DNA from: Flemingiibacterium sp045632605
GTDB taxonomy: Bacteria > Bacillota > Clostridia > Oscillospirales > CAG-272
DNA length: 36,573 nucleotides
Direction of reading: 5' to 3'
Assembly: GCA_045632605.1 (NCBI GenBank)
Contig: JAZQXA010000011.1
Location: 1-36,573 of the forward strand
Made by a program: the position numbers and the translations under genes. This document shows, in pieces, positions 1-8,400 of the stretch. Positions within the stretch are counted from its first letter, which is position 1. Each line of letters opens with the position of its first letter. The notes beneath the pieces were generated by a model that was given only the letters and a program-made list of their open reading frames with translations, was not told where the DNA came from and did not search any database.

Positions 1-1148
1 TTGAACTGTCCCGCACCGTAAAGTCCCGATATATTCTTGAATTCGAGTGTTGCGTAAAGCTGTGTCGGGTCAACGCAGTCATATTCGATTGCATATGCGG
101 TGCGCATCACCTCGGCATTTTCAAAGCCGGGCAGGGAATGGAGCATTTTCATCTGCACTTCTTCGGGAAGCGACGAAGAAAAGCCCTGAATATACATTTC
201 TTTCGTGTCCGCGCCCATCGGCTCAACAAATAATTGATGACGTTCCTTGTCGGCAAAACGCATGACTTTATCCTCAATACTTGGGCAATACCGTGGACCG
301 ATGCCCTCAATCATTCCGGAATAAAGCGGTGAACGTGACATATTTTCACGTATTATTTCGTGCGTTTTTGCATTTGTATAGACGATATGGCAGGGTATCT
401 GCTCACGTGAATTAAGCTCCTCGCGGTCGGAATCAACCGAAAATGGCTCGACAAAATCGTCGCCCGGCTGAATTTCCAGCTTTGTATAGTCAATCGAATC
501 CCGATGGACTCTCGCAGGTGTTCCCGTTTTGAAACGCATCATCGCAATGCCCTCGCGCTCAAGATTTGCGGTGAGCTCGTTAGCCGGAAGCATTCCGTCC
601 GGTCCGGATGAATATGACACCTCGCCGACGATGATTTTTCCGCGCAGATAAGTGCCTGAGCAGATTATCGCCGCCTTACAGTCCCAGCGTGCGCCAAGCT
701 GTGTTACAACTGAGGAAATCCGCTTGCCGTCAGGCGTTTCTTCGCAGTGAATATCAGTAACCTCTGCCTGTATAAGACGCAGATTTTCAGTTTCCTCTAT
801 AGTTTTTTTCATGATGCGCTTATATTCGGCGCGGTCGGCTTGTATTCGTTTTGAATGCACAGCCGCACCCTTTCCGAGATTTAAAATCCGACTCTGCAGC
901 ATTACCTTATCTGCCGCTCTGCCCATCTCGCCGCCAAGTGCATCTATCTCATACACCAGATGCCCCTTGCCCGTGCCGCCAATTGACGGATTGCACGGCA
1001 TATTTGCCACGGCATCAAGATTTATTGTAAACAGAACTGTGGAAAAACCAAGCCTCGCCGCCGCCAGTGCGGCTTCAACGCCGGCGTGTCCTGCACCGAT
1101 TACACACACGTCTGCGTATCCTGCGTAGTATTCCGGAATTTTTGTCAT
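1..1148 (-). CDS. mnmG: tRNA uridine-5-carboxymethylaminomethyl modification enzyme MnmG (GidA), C-terminus cut by window
   Basis: FAD-dependent subunit that with MnmE modifies the wobble uridine of some tRNAs. I translated the minus strand by hand: 382 residues are visible of about 620 usual for the family. The N-terminus has the Rossmann motif VIGAGHAGVEAALAAARLG (about residues 16-34), then CNPSIGGTGKGHL and, further on, EGIGPRYCPSIEDK, all characteristic of MnmG. The reading frame is open to base 1 and ends at LYGAGQF, so the C-terminal part that contacts MnmE and tRNA lies outside. The start ATG (complement of 1146-1148) is preceded by AGAAAGGA at good distance. It follows dut with an 82-base gap and is probably the last visible gene of the operon that starts at 8139. 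The family assignment is firm. Confidence 0.95.
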   Translation of the reverse strand, partial: MTKIPEYYAGYADVCVIGAGHAGVEAALAAARLGFSTVLFTINLDAVANMPCNPSIGGTGKGHLVYEIDALGGEMGRAADKVMLQSRILNLGKGAAVHSKRIQADRAEYKRIMKKTIEETENLRLIQAEVTDIHCEETPDGKRISSVVTQLGARWDCKAAIICSGTYLRGKIIVGEVSYSSGPDGMLPANELTANLEREGIAMMRFKTGTPARVHRDSIDYTKLEIQPGDDFVEPFSVDSDREELNSREQIPCHIVYTNAKTHEIIRENMSRSPLYSGMIEGIGPRYCPSIEDKVMRFADKERHQLFVEPMGADTKEMYIQGFSSSLPEEVQMKMLHSLPGFENAEVMRTAYAIEYDCVDPTQLYATLEFKNISGLYGAGQF

Positions 1149-1230
1149 TTTTTTATTATCCTTTCTGGATTTTTGCGTATGCGTGGTATCCAACCGTTCT
1201 CCGCATTACGCAATAGCTCTCCCAAAATAC

Positions 1231-1680
1231 TTACCTTTTTCCGGTTGAGCCGAAGCCGCCGGTGCCGCGTGAGGTGTCATTAAGCTCGTCGGCGAGGATA
1301 AAATTCGCCTGGAGAACGGGCATGAACATGAGCTGAGCTATACGTTCGCCGGGGGCTATTGTATATGGGACGTCGGAAACATTAATGAGGGAAGCGCAGA
1401 TTTCGCCGCGGTAATCGCTGTCGATAACTCCGATTCCGTTGGTTGTGGTTATTCCGTGCTTGACGGAAAGACCGCTTCGAGCCGCCAGAATTGCGACGAC
1501 TCCGCTCGTTTCAGGGGCTATCGCAATACCGGTGGGTATCAGCGCTCGCTTTCCGGGCTCAATTGTAATATCGGTGTCGGCGGCAGAGCGAAGGTCAACA
1601 GCCGCAGAGCCATCGGTTGCATATTCGGGGAGCTGTACACCCTCGCGAAGCAGTTTTATTTTTACGTTGATTTGGTTCAT
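1231..1680 (-). CDS. dut: dUTP diphosphatase (dUTPase)
   Basis: Hydrolyses dUTP to dUMP and pyrophosphate, keeping uracil out of DNA and supplying dUMP for thymidylate synthesis. The 149 residues match the trimeric dUTPase length. The conserved motifs are in order: DGSAAVDLRS near the N-terminus, ARSGLS, NGIGVIDSDYRGEI with the catalytic Asp region, GERIAQLMF, and the glycine-rich C-terminal motif RGTGGFGSTG that closes over the substrate. The start ATG overlaps the stop of the upstream U32 gene by four bases (ATGA) and has an AGGAG ribosome site inside that gene, so translation is likely coupled. Nothing is missing from the active site. Confidence 0.96.
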   Translation of the reverse strand: MNQINVKIKLLREGVQLPEYATDGSAAVDLRSAADTDITIEPGKRALIPTGIAIAPETSGVVAILAARSGLSVKHGITTTNGIGVIDSDYRGEICASLINVSDVPYTIAPGERIAQLMFMPVLQANFILADELNDTSRGTGGFGSTGKR

Positions 1681-3701
1681 TTTGAAATTCTCCTGATACC
1701 GCTTGGCGGTGTAATATTATCATCGCAGAGAAGGGATGATACCTCGTTTTTCTTTTCGGTTGTGAAGATGTAATGACCGCCGCGGATACGGTATTTAATA
1801 AGCTCGTCTTTACGGTCAGCCATGAAGATAGGTACGCTGTTATACATGATGTTGCGGTGATTATATGCGCGTACAAGGGGGAATTCGATGTTTTTGCGGT
1901 CGCCCAGATAAAGGACTTCGCGCTTTTCACATTCCTCGCAGGAATATAGGTCGCGAATTACGCATTTTTCAAGTGTCATAAGCGGTACTTTGCCGTAAAT
2001 TATCGGCGTTACCGAGATATCGCGAAGCTGTGGAAGGGTTAGCTCCGGGGAGGCAATAAGGTCATCGAAGCCGAGGGAGTTAAGAACTTCTGCCGTCCAG
2101 CGGTTGAAAATATTAAGTCTGAAATCGCCGTGGAGCTGCATTCCTGCATCTTTGGCGAACGAAATATGTCCGAGGTTCGAAATGAGCGCATGGGTAATTC
2201 CCGAATTTTTTGCGAGGTTAAGCATATTTTTTATTTCGTCTGCTTCGGAATCGAAAATTACCGGAGGAATGATAATTCCGTTTACCCTGCCGCACATTTT
2301 TGGGGAGAATTTCTCAAGCGGAATATAAATAATATCAGTGTCACCGACGTTATCCGGGATGCTTTCGTATGAAAGAAAGCGTGCGGTTTTGGTCGCTTTT
2401 TGCGGCTGATAATTTGGAGTGTCAAGCTTTTTCGGCAGGGAAGACTCACGGCGAAGCAAGAGCTTTTCGGTAATTTCTTCCACCGCCTCGCGGCGCAGCG
2501 CATTCAGTGCCGAAAGCGGCAGAATCAAGCCGTCATCAAGGTGCAGACTACCGCTTCCCATGATAAACGGAGTATTGCCGAGCTTTTCCAGATTTTTGAG
2601 CACCGACTCATATGTCAGCGGACGGTTTATCGCCTTGTCTGGGATTTGTCCCTGCACAGTAACTTTGATATCATCAACACTTGCTTCAAGCGTGATAGGC
2701 TTTCTTTCTTCGATGCAGACACGCATATTGATAGGTCGGCGACGCTTTTTTATAAGCTCGGTAAAATTGATATTTTCCGTTGCCTTTGCGGTATTGGTTT
2801 TATCCGCATCGGTACGGATTCCGAGCATTTCACGTCCGGTTTTTCCTTTGAAATATCCGTCGGTGAAGCCGCTTCTCGAAAATAGAGCACGAAGCTCGTT
2901 TATCTCTTTTTCGGTGGCATTGCGTTTTTCATCGAGCAGTGTTCGGTAGATTTTCGTAACGCCGTAGACATAATCGGGGCTTTTCATTCTGCCCTCAATT
3001 TTAAGCGACGCCGCTCCAAGCGAAAGAATTTCAGTAATATGCTCGGCAAGGCAGATATCCTTTAGGCTGAGGGCATAACAGTCCTTAGCGCCGCTTTGAC
3101 ACTTTCTGTAAGGCAGTCGGCAAGGCTGTGCACATTCGCCGCGGTTACCGCTTCTGCCACCTATAAGCGAGCTTGCCAGACATCCGCCCGACTGTGAAAC
3201 GCATATCGCTCCGTGGATGAACATTTCAGTTTCAATCGGTGATTCAAGACAGAGCTTTTTTAAGTTTTCAAGTGAAAGCTCACGTGCCGCAACCATTCGC
3301 GAAAATCCAAGTCCGGCAAGAGTTTTTGCCGCTTCAAGATTATGTCCGAGTGCCTGCGTTGAAGCGTGCAGCTCAAAATCGGGGAAATATTTATGAATCA
3401 GCTTTGCCGCACCGAGGTCAGCAACAATCAGCGCATCTGCGCCGAGCGTATATAACTGTTCCACATAGCGCAGAACGTCGTCCATCTCGCGGTCATGTAT
3501 AAGCGTATTTAACGTGATATTCGTTTTTACGCCGTAAAGACGGCATTTATCAATAGCCTCACGAAGTGTATCACCCGTAAAATTTTTCGCATTCATGCGC
3601 GCATTGAAAAGCCCACCGCCAAAATATACGGCGTCAGCTCCGCCGGCTATTGCGGCATCAAGTGCTTCCGGCGACCCTGCCGGCGACAGTAATTCAGGCA
3701 T
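1677..3701 (-). CDS. U32 family protein with DUF3656 domain (RlhA-like, probable 23S rRNA hydroxylation factor)
   Basis: The N-terminus MPELLSPAGSPEALDAAI is typical of the U32 'peptidase' family. The family signature is clear around residues 160-200: EMFIHGAICVSQSG, then NRGECAQPCR. These cysteines are thought to serve RNA hydroxylation rather than proteolysis. The stretch around residues 325-420 resembles the DUF3656 insertion of E. coli RlhA, which is needed for hydroxylation of 23S rRNA C2501. The C-terminal part continues as a TIM-barrel-like segment with another cysteine pair (CEEC). I chose the start at 3701 (674 residues) because GAAAGGAG lies just upstream; the frame stays open 17 codons further but without a good ribosome site. 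It lies 54 bases after recG and overlaps dut by four bases. The exact RNA target here is inferred from family. Confidence 0.85.
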   Translation of the reverse strand: MPELLSPAGSPEALDAAIAGGADAVYFGGGLFNARMNAKNFTGDTLREAIDKCRLYGVKTNITLNTLIHDREMDDVLRYVEQLYTLGADALIVADLGAAKLIHKYFPDFELHASTQALGHNLEAAKTLAGLGFSRMVAARELSLENLKKLCLESPIETEMFIHGAICVSQSGGCLASSLIGGRSGNRGECAQPCRLPYRKCQSGAKDCYALSLKDICLAEHITEILSLGAASLKIEGRMKSPDYVYGVTKIYRTLLDEKRNATEKEINELRALFSRSGFTDGYFKGKTGREMLGIRTDADKTNTAKATENINFTELIKKRRRPINMRVCIEERKPITLEASVDDIKVTVQGQIPDKAINRPLTYESVLKNLEKLGNTPFIMGSGSLHLDDGLILPLSALNALRREAVEEITEKLLLRRESSLPKKLDTPNYQPQKATKTARFLSYESIPDNVGDTDIIYIPLEKFSPKMCGRVNGIIIPPVIFDSEADEIKNMLNLAKNSGITHALISNLGHISFAKDAGMQLHGDFRLNIFNRWTAEVLNSLGFDDLIASPELTLPQLRDISVTPIIYGKVPLMTLEKCVIRDLYSCEECEKREVLYLGDRKNIEFPLVRAYNHRNIMYNSVPIFMADRKDELIKYRIRGGHYIFTTEKKNEVSSLLCDDNITPPSGIRRISK

Positions 3702-3755
3702 TTGTGTGCTCCTTTCATGTGTTGGTGTGCGTAATGAGGGGAAAATAAGCATTTC

Positions 3756-5807
3756 CTATGCGATACTTCCTCTTGCCTCAAACACAGCGGCTTCAAACAA
3801 TTCCATATCCTCGCAAAGATTTGCAAGACGGAAACGAAGCTCACCGTGCTGACGTATTTCGTCATCTATAGAGGCGAAGAAATCGCCGGGACCACGTTCG
3901 CCGAGGTCAAATTCGGCAATACGGAATCCGTCGAATGTGGATTTCATCACTTCGAGGCGGTCTTTGGCAGAGCTTCCGTTTTTAGTGTCGGAAACGAGGA
4001 CGCAGTAAGATTTTGCGGCACCGCGACCGACTCTGCCGCGCAGCTGATGAAGCTGTGAAAGGCCGAAGCGTTCGGCATTTTCAACTATCATGAGGGTGGC
4101 ATTCGGAACATTTACGCCAACTTCAATTACCGTTGTTGAAACGAGAACATCAATTTCACCGCCGGCGAAAGAACGCATGACGTCATCCTTTTCGGCAGGC
4201 TTCATTTTTCCGTGAACACAGCCGATTTTGAGGTCGGGGAGTGCCTCACGGAGGGTTTCTGCCCAGCTGACAGCCGCTTTGAGGGCTGCGGCAGGACGGA
4301 TTATTTCGTTTATATCATATCCAAAATCGAACAGACGGATATCCTCTTGAGTAAGAGAACCGTCCTCTTTTTCTTCGACAGAGGGGCAGACGATGTAGGT
4401 TTGATGCCCCTCGGCTTTTTGTTTTCTTATAAAATTATTTAGACGTTCGCGGTAGCTCTCGCCCACGACAAAGGTTTCGACCTTTTGTCTGCCGGGCGGC
4501 ATTTCATCGAGCTTTGACATATCGAGGTCACCGTAAAAGAAGAGTGCGAGCGTTCGGGGAATAGGCGTTGCGCTCATCGTTAACTGATGGCAGCTATCTC
4601 CGCCGCCTTTGGCAAGTAATGCTTCACGCTGACCCACACCGAAACGGTGCTGTTCATCACAGATTACGAGCCCTAAATTTGCGAAATTGACCTCATCTGT
4701 GATAAGCGCGTGTGTGCCGATGAGGAAGGAGAGCGAACCGTCGTTAAGGGATGTGAGCAGTTCCTTTCGGGCTTTACCCTTAACCGAACCGGTGAGCAGT
4801 CCGACTTTTATTCCAAGCTCGCCGAGCAGGACTGAAAGCTCACTGTAATGCTGTACCGCAAGAATTTCCGTCGGTGCCATGAGGGCACACTGACAGCCGT
4901 TTTTGATTGCAATATAAGCCGCCGCCGCCGCAACAACTGTCTTGCCGCTTCCGACATCGCCCGAAACAAGTCTGCGCATGGGTATGCCGGCTGCAAGGTC
5001 GGATGAAATTTCCGATATTGAGCGGATTTGTGCGCCCGTGAGCTTATACGGCAGTTTTTCCGTAAGGGGGGATATATCGCCGTCGGTAAATTTCGGTGCG
5101 GTGATTTCTCTTGGCTTTTTCTCGCTTGCACCGAGCGCAAAACGGTATAATTCCTCAAAAATAAGCCGCCGTTTAGCTGTTTCGAGCACCGTAAAATCAG
5201 GCGGCATATGTATGCCACGCAGTGCTTTCATTAGCGGGCATAGCCCATATTTTTCGCGGATTTCGTCAGACAGTATCTCAGGGATTTTTTCTTCTCCGAG
5301 CTGTGAAAGCGCTTCCGAAATCAGCTTTGCGAGTAATTTCTGTGATATACCTGATGTAAGCGGATATACTGCGACAAGCGGCGCAAGCGCTCTGCCCTCA
5401 ATTATAGGTTCGACCACCGGGGAAGAGAGGATATTCTTTCGTCCCTCACGTGTAAGCTTGCCGTAAAAACGGTATTCGCCGCCTTTAACTATTGTATCCT
5501 TGATATACGGCTGGTTGAAAAACGCTATCTCACAGCTGTCCGATTCGTCAAATGCACGCAGCTTACTGATAATCATTCCGCGGTTTAGCTTTGCGTTCTG
5601 TACGTCGGTTGCCGCCGTTAAAACAAACGATGCTATCTCTCCGGTTGCCGCGTGTTCAAGCAGCTTTACGTTCCCACGAAACTCATATGCTCTCGGAAAA
5701 TGATACAATAAATCGCCCACCGTTCGGATTCCGAGCCGCAAAAGTGCTTTTGCTCTGGTTTCTCCAACGCCGCGCATATATTGTATTTCCGTGTTGAATG
5801 TCAGCAT
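3756..5807 (-). CDS. recG: ATP-dependent DNA helicase RecG
   Basis: Superfamily 2 helicase that remodels stalled replication forks and Holliday junctions. At 683 residues it has full family length. The N-terminal wedge/OB region begins with YMRGVGETRAKALLRLGI. The helicase core has Walker A GDVGSGKT (Lys about 289), the Walker B/DEQH box CDEQHRFGVGQRE (Asp about 384), SATPIPRTLAL (motif III) and the C-terminal motifs STTVIEVGVNVPNA and QLRGRVGRG. The last region, ERGPGDFF, is the RecG-specific TRG-adjacent stretch. The start ATG has AAAGGA upstream. It lies 52 bases after the YitT gene in the minus-strand operon. Confidence 0.97.
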   Translation of the reverse strand: MLTFNTEIQYMRGVGETRAKALLRLGIRTVGDLLYHFPRAYEFRGNVKLLEHAATGEIASFVLTAATDVQNAKLNRGMIISKLRAFDESDSCEIAFFNQPYIKDTIVKGGEYRFYGKLTREGRKNILSSPVVEPIIEGRALAPLVAVYPLTSGISQKLLAKLISEALSQLGEEKIPEILSDEIREKYGLCPLMKALRGIHMPPDFTVLETAKRRLIFEELYRFALGASEKKPREITAPKFTDGDISPLTEKLPYKLTGAQIRSISEISSDLAAGIPMRRLVSGDVGSGKTVVAAAAAYIAIKNGCQCALMAPTEILAVQHYSELSVLLGELGIKVGLLTGSVKGKARKELLTSLNDGSLSFLIGTHALITDEVNFANLGLVICDEQHRFGVGQREALLAKGGGDSCHQLTMSATPIPRTLALFFYGDLDMSKLDEMPPGRQKVETFVVGESYRERLNNFIRKQKAEGHQTYIVCPSVEEKEDGSLTQEDIRLFDFGYDINEIIRPAAALKAAVSWAETLREALPDLKIGCVHGKMKPAEKDDVMRSFAGGEIDVLVSTTVIEVGVNVPNATLMIVENAERFGLSQLHQLRGRVGRGAAKSYCVLVSDTKNGSSAKDRLEVMKSTFDGFRIAEFDLGERGPGDFFASIDDEIRQHGELRFRLANLCEDMELFEAAVFEARGSIA

Positions 5808-5859
5808 CGTTTTATCCTTTCGTGAGAGATTTTATGAGAAGGGATACCGTATATAAAAA

Positions 5860-6702
5860 TTAAAGTCCGCGGAAGCCTTTTCCGATAACCTCGCTTGAAT
5901 TAAGTATCATCATAAAGGTTTTCGGGTATTCACGCTTCAGATATTTCTGCAAAAGAGCCGCCTGATGGCGGTTCATCGCTGTACTTATCATATATTTTCG
6001 AGCATGGGTGAACCCACCGACACCCTCGATGACGGTGCAGCTTCTTTTGAGCTCATCCGTAATAAAGTTTGTTATCTCCTCGGGGGTATCAGTTATTATC
6101 TGGAAGCATTTACTTGTATTAAAGCTCTCGATTACCGAGTCGATGAGTACGGTCTTTGAAATAAGTCCGAGCAGTGAAAAAAGTCCCGTTTCAGGTCCGA
6201 ACAGAAATGCAAGTCCCGTAATTCCGATGTCGCTGATAAGAAGTGCGGTTCCTATATTCATGCGTGTATACTTCCGCAGAATCATTGCAATAATATCCGT
6301 GCCGCCGGTTGAACCGTCACAGCTGAAAAGTATCGCCGAGCCAACTGCCGGGAGGCCTATTGCGAATATAAGCTCGAGAAGCGGCTGGTCGGTGAGCGGT
6401 GCACTCATGGGGATAAGCCACTCAAAGAGCATCAGTACCACCGAAAGAGTCAGTGAACCGAGTATGGTTTTTGCTGTACATCCGCGTCCGAGGAAAACAA
6501 TTCCGATAAGCAGCATGGCGATATTTATAACTGTTGCGACCGTACTTGCCGAGGAAAGTCCGAAATAATTACCGAGTACAACTGAAATACCGCTGACTCC
6601 GCCCGTTGAAAAATTGTTCGGGAACTTGAAAAAATATACGCCGAGCGCAACAAACAACGCGCCGACAAAGCAGAGAAGATATTCTTTGATTATTTTTTTC
6701 AT
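5860..6702 (-). CDS. YitT family membrane protein (DUF161/DUF2179)
   Basis: Integral membrane protein of the YitT family, transport substrate unknown. The 280 residues start with MKKIIKEYLLCFVGALFVALGV and the family-typical NNFSTGGVSGISVVLG. About five or six hydrophobic segments fill residues 8-190. A soluble C-terminal DUF2179 domain follows, with ALLQKYLKREYPKTFMMI and a final SEVIGKGF, as in B. subtilis YitT-type proteins. The start ATG overlaps the proB stop by four bases (ATGA), so the two are probably translated together. No regulator or transporter partner is adjacent that would indicate a substrate. Confidence 0.88.
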   Translation of the reverse strand: MKKIIKEYLLCFVGALFVALGVYFFKFPNNFSTGGVSGISVVLGNYFGLSSASTVATVINIAMLLIGIVFLGRGCTAKTILGSLTLSVVLMLFEWLIPMSAPLTDQPLLELIFAIGLPAVGSAILFSCDGSTGGTDIIAMILRKYTRMNIGTALLISDIGITGLAFLFGPETGLFSLLGLISKTVLIDSVIESFNTSKCFQIITDTPEEITNFITDELKRSCTVIEGVGGFTHARKYMISTAMNRHQAALLQKYLKREYPKTFMMILNSSEVIGKGFRGL

Positions 6703-7490
6703 TTCTTTTTCGCAGCGAAATATGTACCGATATGCTCGCCGTCGCTGATTTTATAGAGCACCTCAGGGTTTTTACCGTTTACGATAAGCATCGGGATTCC
6801 TGCTTCGGTGACAATCTGTGCCGCCTTGATTTTTGTTATCATACCGCCCGTACCGCGGTCGCTTCCGGCGCCGCCGGCATAGGAGATGACAGTGTCTGTT
6901 ATTTCGTCAACGCGGTCAATCAGCTTTGCCTCGGGATTTTTTCTCGGGTCGCAGTCGTAAAGACCGTCGATGTCCGAAAGGTTTATCAGAATGTCCGCAC
7001 CGCAAACAAGTGCGACATATGCCGACAGTGTGTCGTTACCGCCGAATTTAAGCTCCTCGGTCGATATCGGGTCATTTTCGTTTACAATCGGAACACATCC
7101 GAGCTTCAGAAGCTCACGGAAGGTATCCTCGGCATGACCGCGGCGGATATCATTGTCGATAATATCCTTTGTCATAAGAAGCTGACCGACTGTGTGACCG
7201 TAGGTTGCGAAGAATTTTTCGTAAACCTGCATCAGCTCTGCCTGACCGATTGCGGCAAGAGCCTGCTTTTCCTCTGTTGATTCGGGACGTCTGCCGAGTC
7301 CGAGTCTTGCGATTCCTGCAGCAACCGCACCCGAGCTTACAAGAATGACCTCATGTCCGTAATTTTTGAAATCGGAAAGAATTCTCACTAAAAGCTCCAT
7401 TCGACGAAGGTCAAGTGCGCCGCTTGCGTGAGTTAATGTGTTCGAACCGATTTTGACGACGATTCGCGCCTTATTTTTAAGTATACTCAT
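6699..7490 (-). CDS. proB: Glutamate 5-kinase, short form without PUA domain
   Basis: Phosphorylates glutamate to gamma-glutamyl phosphate, the first step of proline synthesis. The amino acid kinase fold is complete: VVKIGSNTL at the N-terminus, VSSGAVAAG, NENDPIS, GGNDTLSA, LLINLSDIDGLYD-like sequence and GTGGMITKIKAAQ. At 263 residues it ends where the kinase domain ends. The C-terminal PUA domain found in many ProB proteins of about 370 residues is absent; shorter kinases of this sort exist in Firmicutes. No proA is adjacent, which is unusual. The ATG start has AAAGGA about 12 bases upstream, a slightly long spacing. It overlaps the YitT gene by four bases. Confidence 0.93.
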   Translation of the reverse strand: MSILKNKARIVVKIGSNTLTHASGALDLRRMELLVRILSDFKNYGHEVILVSSGAVAAGIARLGLGRRPESTEEKQALAAIGQAELMQVYEKFFATYGHTVGQLLMTKDIIDNDIRRGHAEDTFRELLKLGCVPIVNENDPISTEELKFGGNDTLSAYVALVCGADILINLSDIDGLYDCDPRKNPEAKLIDRVDEITDTVISYAGGAGSDRGTGGMITKIKAAQIVTEAGIPMLIVNGKNPEVLYKISDGEHIGTYFAAKKK

Positions 7491-7509
7491 GATTATTGTA
7501 TTTGTCCTT

Positions 7510-8139
7510 TCAGTTCGCTTTGAAACAGCTTACAAATTCATTAAGCTCTGCCGCATCGCTGTAAGTAAAGCAGATATTGGCAATTCGGTCGCCCACTTTT
7601 CTTATATACATAGATTGCTTGAGCGTCATTTCGCCGGCATTGACCGAATATTCAAACACCGTATATTTTGCACCTGCAAGCTTTGCGGTTTTTGTGTCGG
7701 CGAAAATTACATTACCAAGCTCGCTTTCACCTGCAAGCTGGCCGTCAATTTCCTCTCGGAGCGTTTCGAGATAGTCTTCGACAGTTGTTTCTTCATCTGT
7801 GTACTGTGCCATAACGAGAGCACTGCAGTTTGTTTCGGTGTGGGTTGCCAGCATATCGTAAACTGTGCCAACCTTTGAATAATCAATTTTCTCCTCACCG
7901 GTCGCCTCATCGGTGTAATAAGCACTTTCGGAGGGACTCATGAGATATTCAAGCTCAACCGCGTCTGCAAGCTCCATTTTGTCTGTGGGCTTGAACGAAA
8001 GACCGAGCCACTCACTGGTGTAAACATTTTCGCTGATAGTACCCGGCGTAAATAAAGAGCCTTCTTTGCTGGCGCCGCACGAAGCAAAACAGAGTGTGAG
8101 TGTCATAAAGAAAGCGAGTAAAAGGGAAAGTTTTTTCAT
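7510..8139 (-). CDS. Putative lipoprotein of unknown function
   Basis: Secreted, probably lipid-anchored protein of 209 residues that I do not recognise. The N-terminus MKKLSLLLAFFMTLTLCFASC is a signal peptide with a lipobox-like FASC end; Cys21 would be the acylated residue, although Phe at -3 is less common than Leu. The mature part is acidic and has no obvious catalytic motif; a hydrophobic strand pattern near the C-terminus (DRIANICFTYSDAAELNEF) resembles small extracytoplasmic domains. AAGGAG precedes the start. It is the first gene after a strong promoter and is followed by proB after 19 bases, so it probably heads the operon that runs to mnmG. Confidence 0.75.
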   Translation of the reverse strand: MKKLSLLLAFFMTLTLCFASCGASKEGSLFTPGTISENVYTSEWLGLSFKPTDKMELADAVELEYLMSPSESAYYTDEATGEEKIDYSKVGTVYDMLATHTETNCSALVMAQYTDEETTVEDYLETLREEIDGQLAGESELGNVIFADTKTAKLAGAKYTVFEYSVNAGEMTLKQSMYIRKVGDRIANICFTYSDAAELNEFVSCFKAN

Positions 8140-8269
8140 GATAAAAGCTCCTTAAATTTTAAAAATCCAAAATGGTCGGCAAATTTTTTTCGGAAAAATT
8201 TTGCTAAAGGTCTTTGCAAAACCGTAATTATATATTATAATAATAGTATAGGTTTTTACCGATAATAAT

Positions 8270-8298
8270 ATTATACCTTGAATCGCGCTAAATTGCAA
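8270..8298 (-). promoter_or_regulatory. SigA-type promoter of the lipoprotein-proB-yitT-recG operon
   Basis: On the minus strand, TTGCAA (8298-8293) and a perfect TATAAT (8275-8270) are separated by exactly 17 bases. Transcription would begin near 8263, leaving a leader of about 120 bases before the lipoprotein start. The leader contains an imperfect A/T-rich palindrome at 8179-8204. Confidence 0.8.
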
Positions 8299-8400
8299 GA
8301 GTTCAGCGTAAATTTTAAGGTATAAGTGCAATATTTTAATGCAGGGAAGAATATTGTTGTCCCATAAAATCCACCTGCGAACGAAAGGAGATGAATCCAT

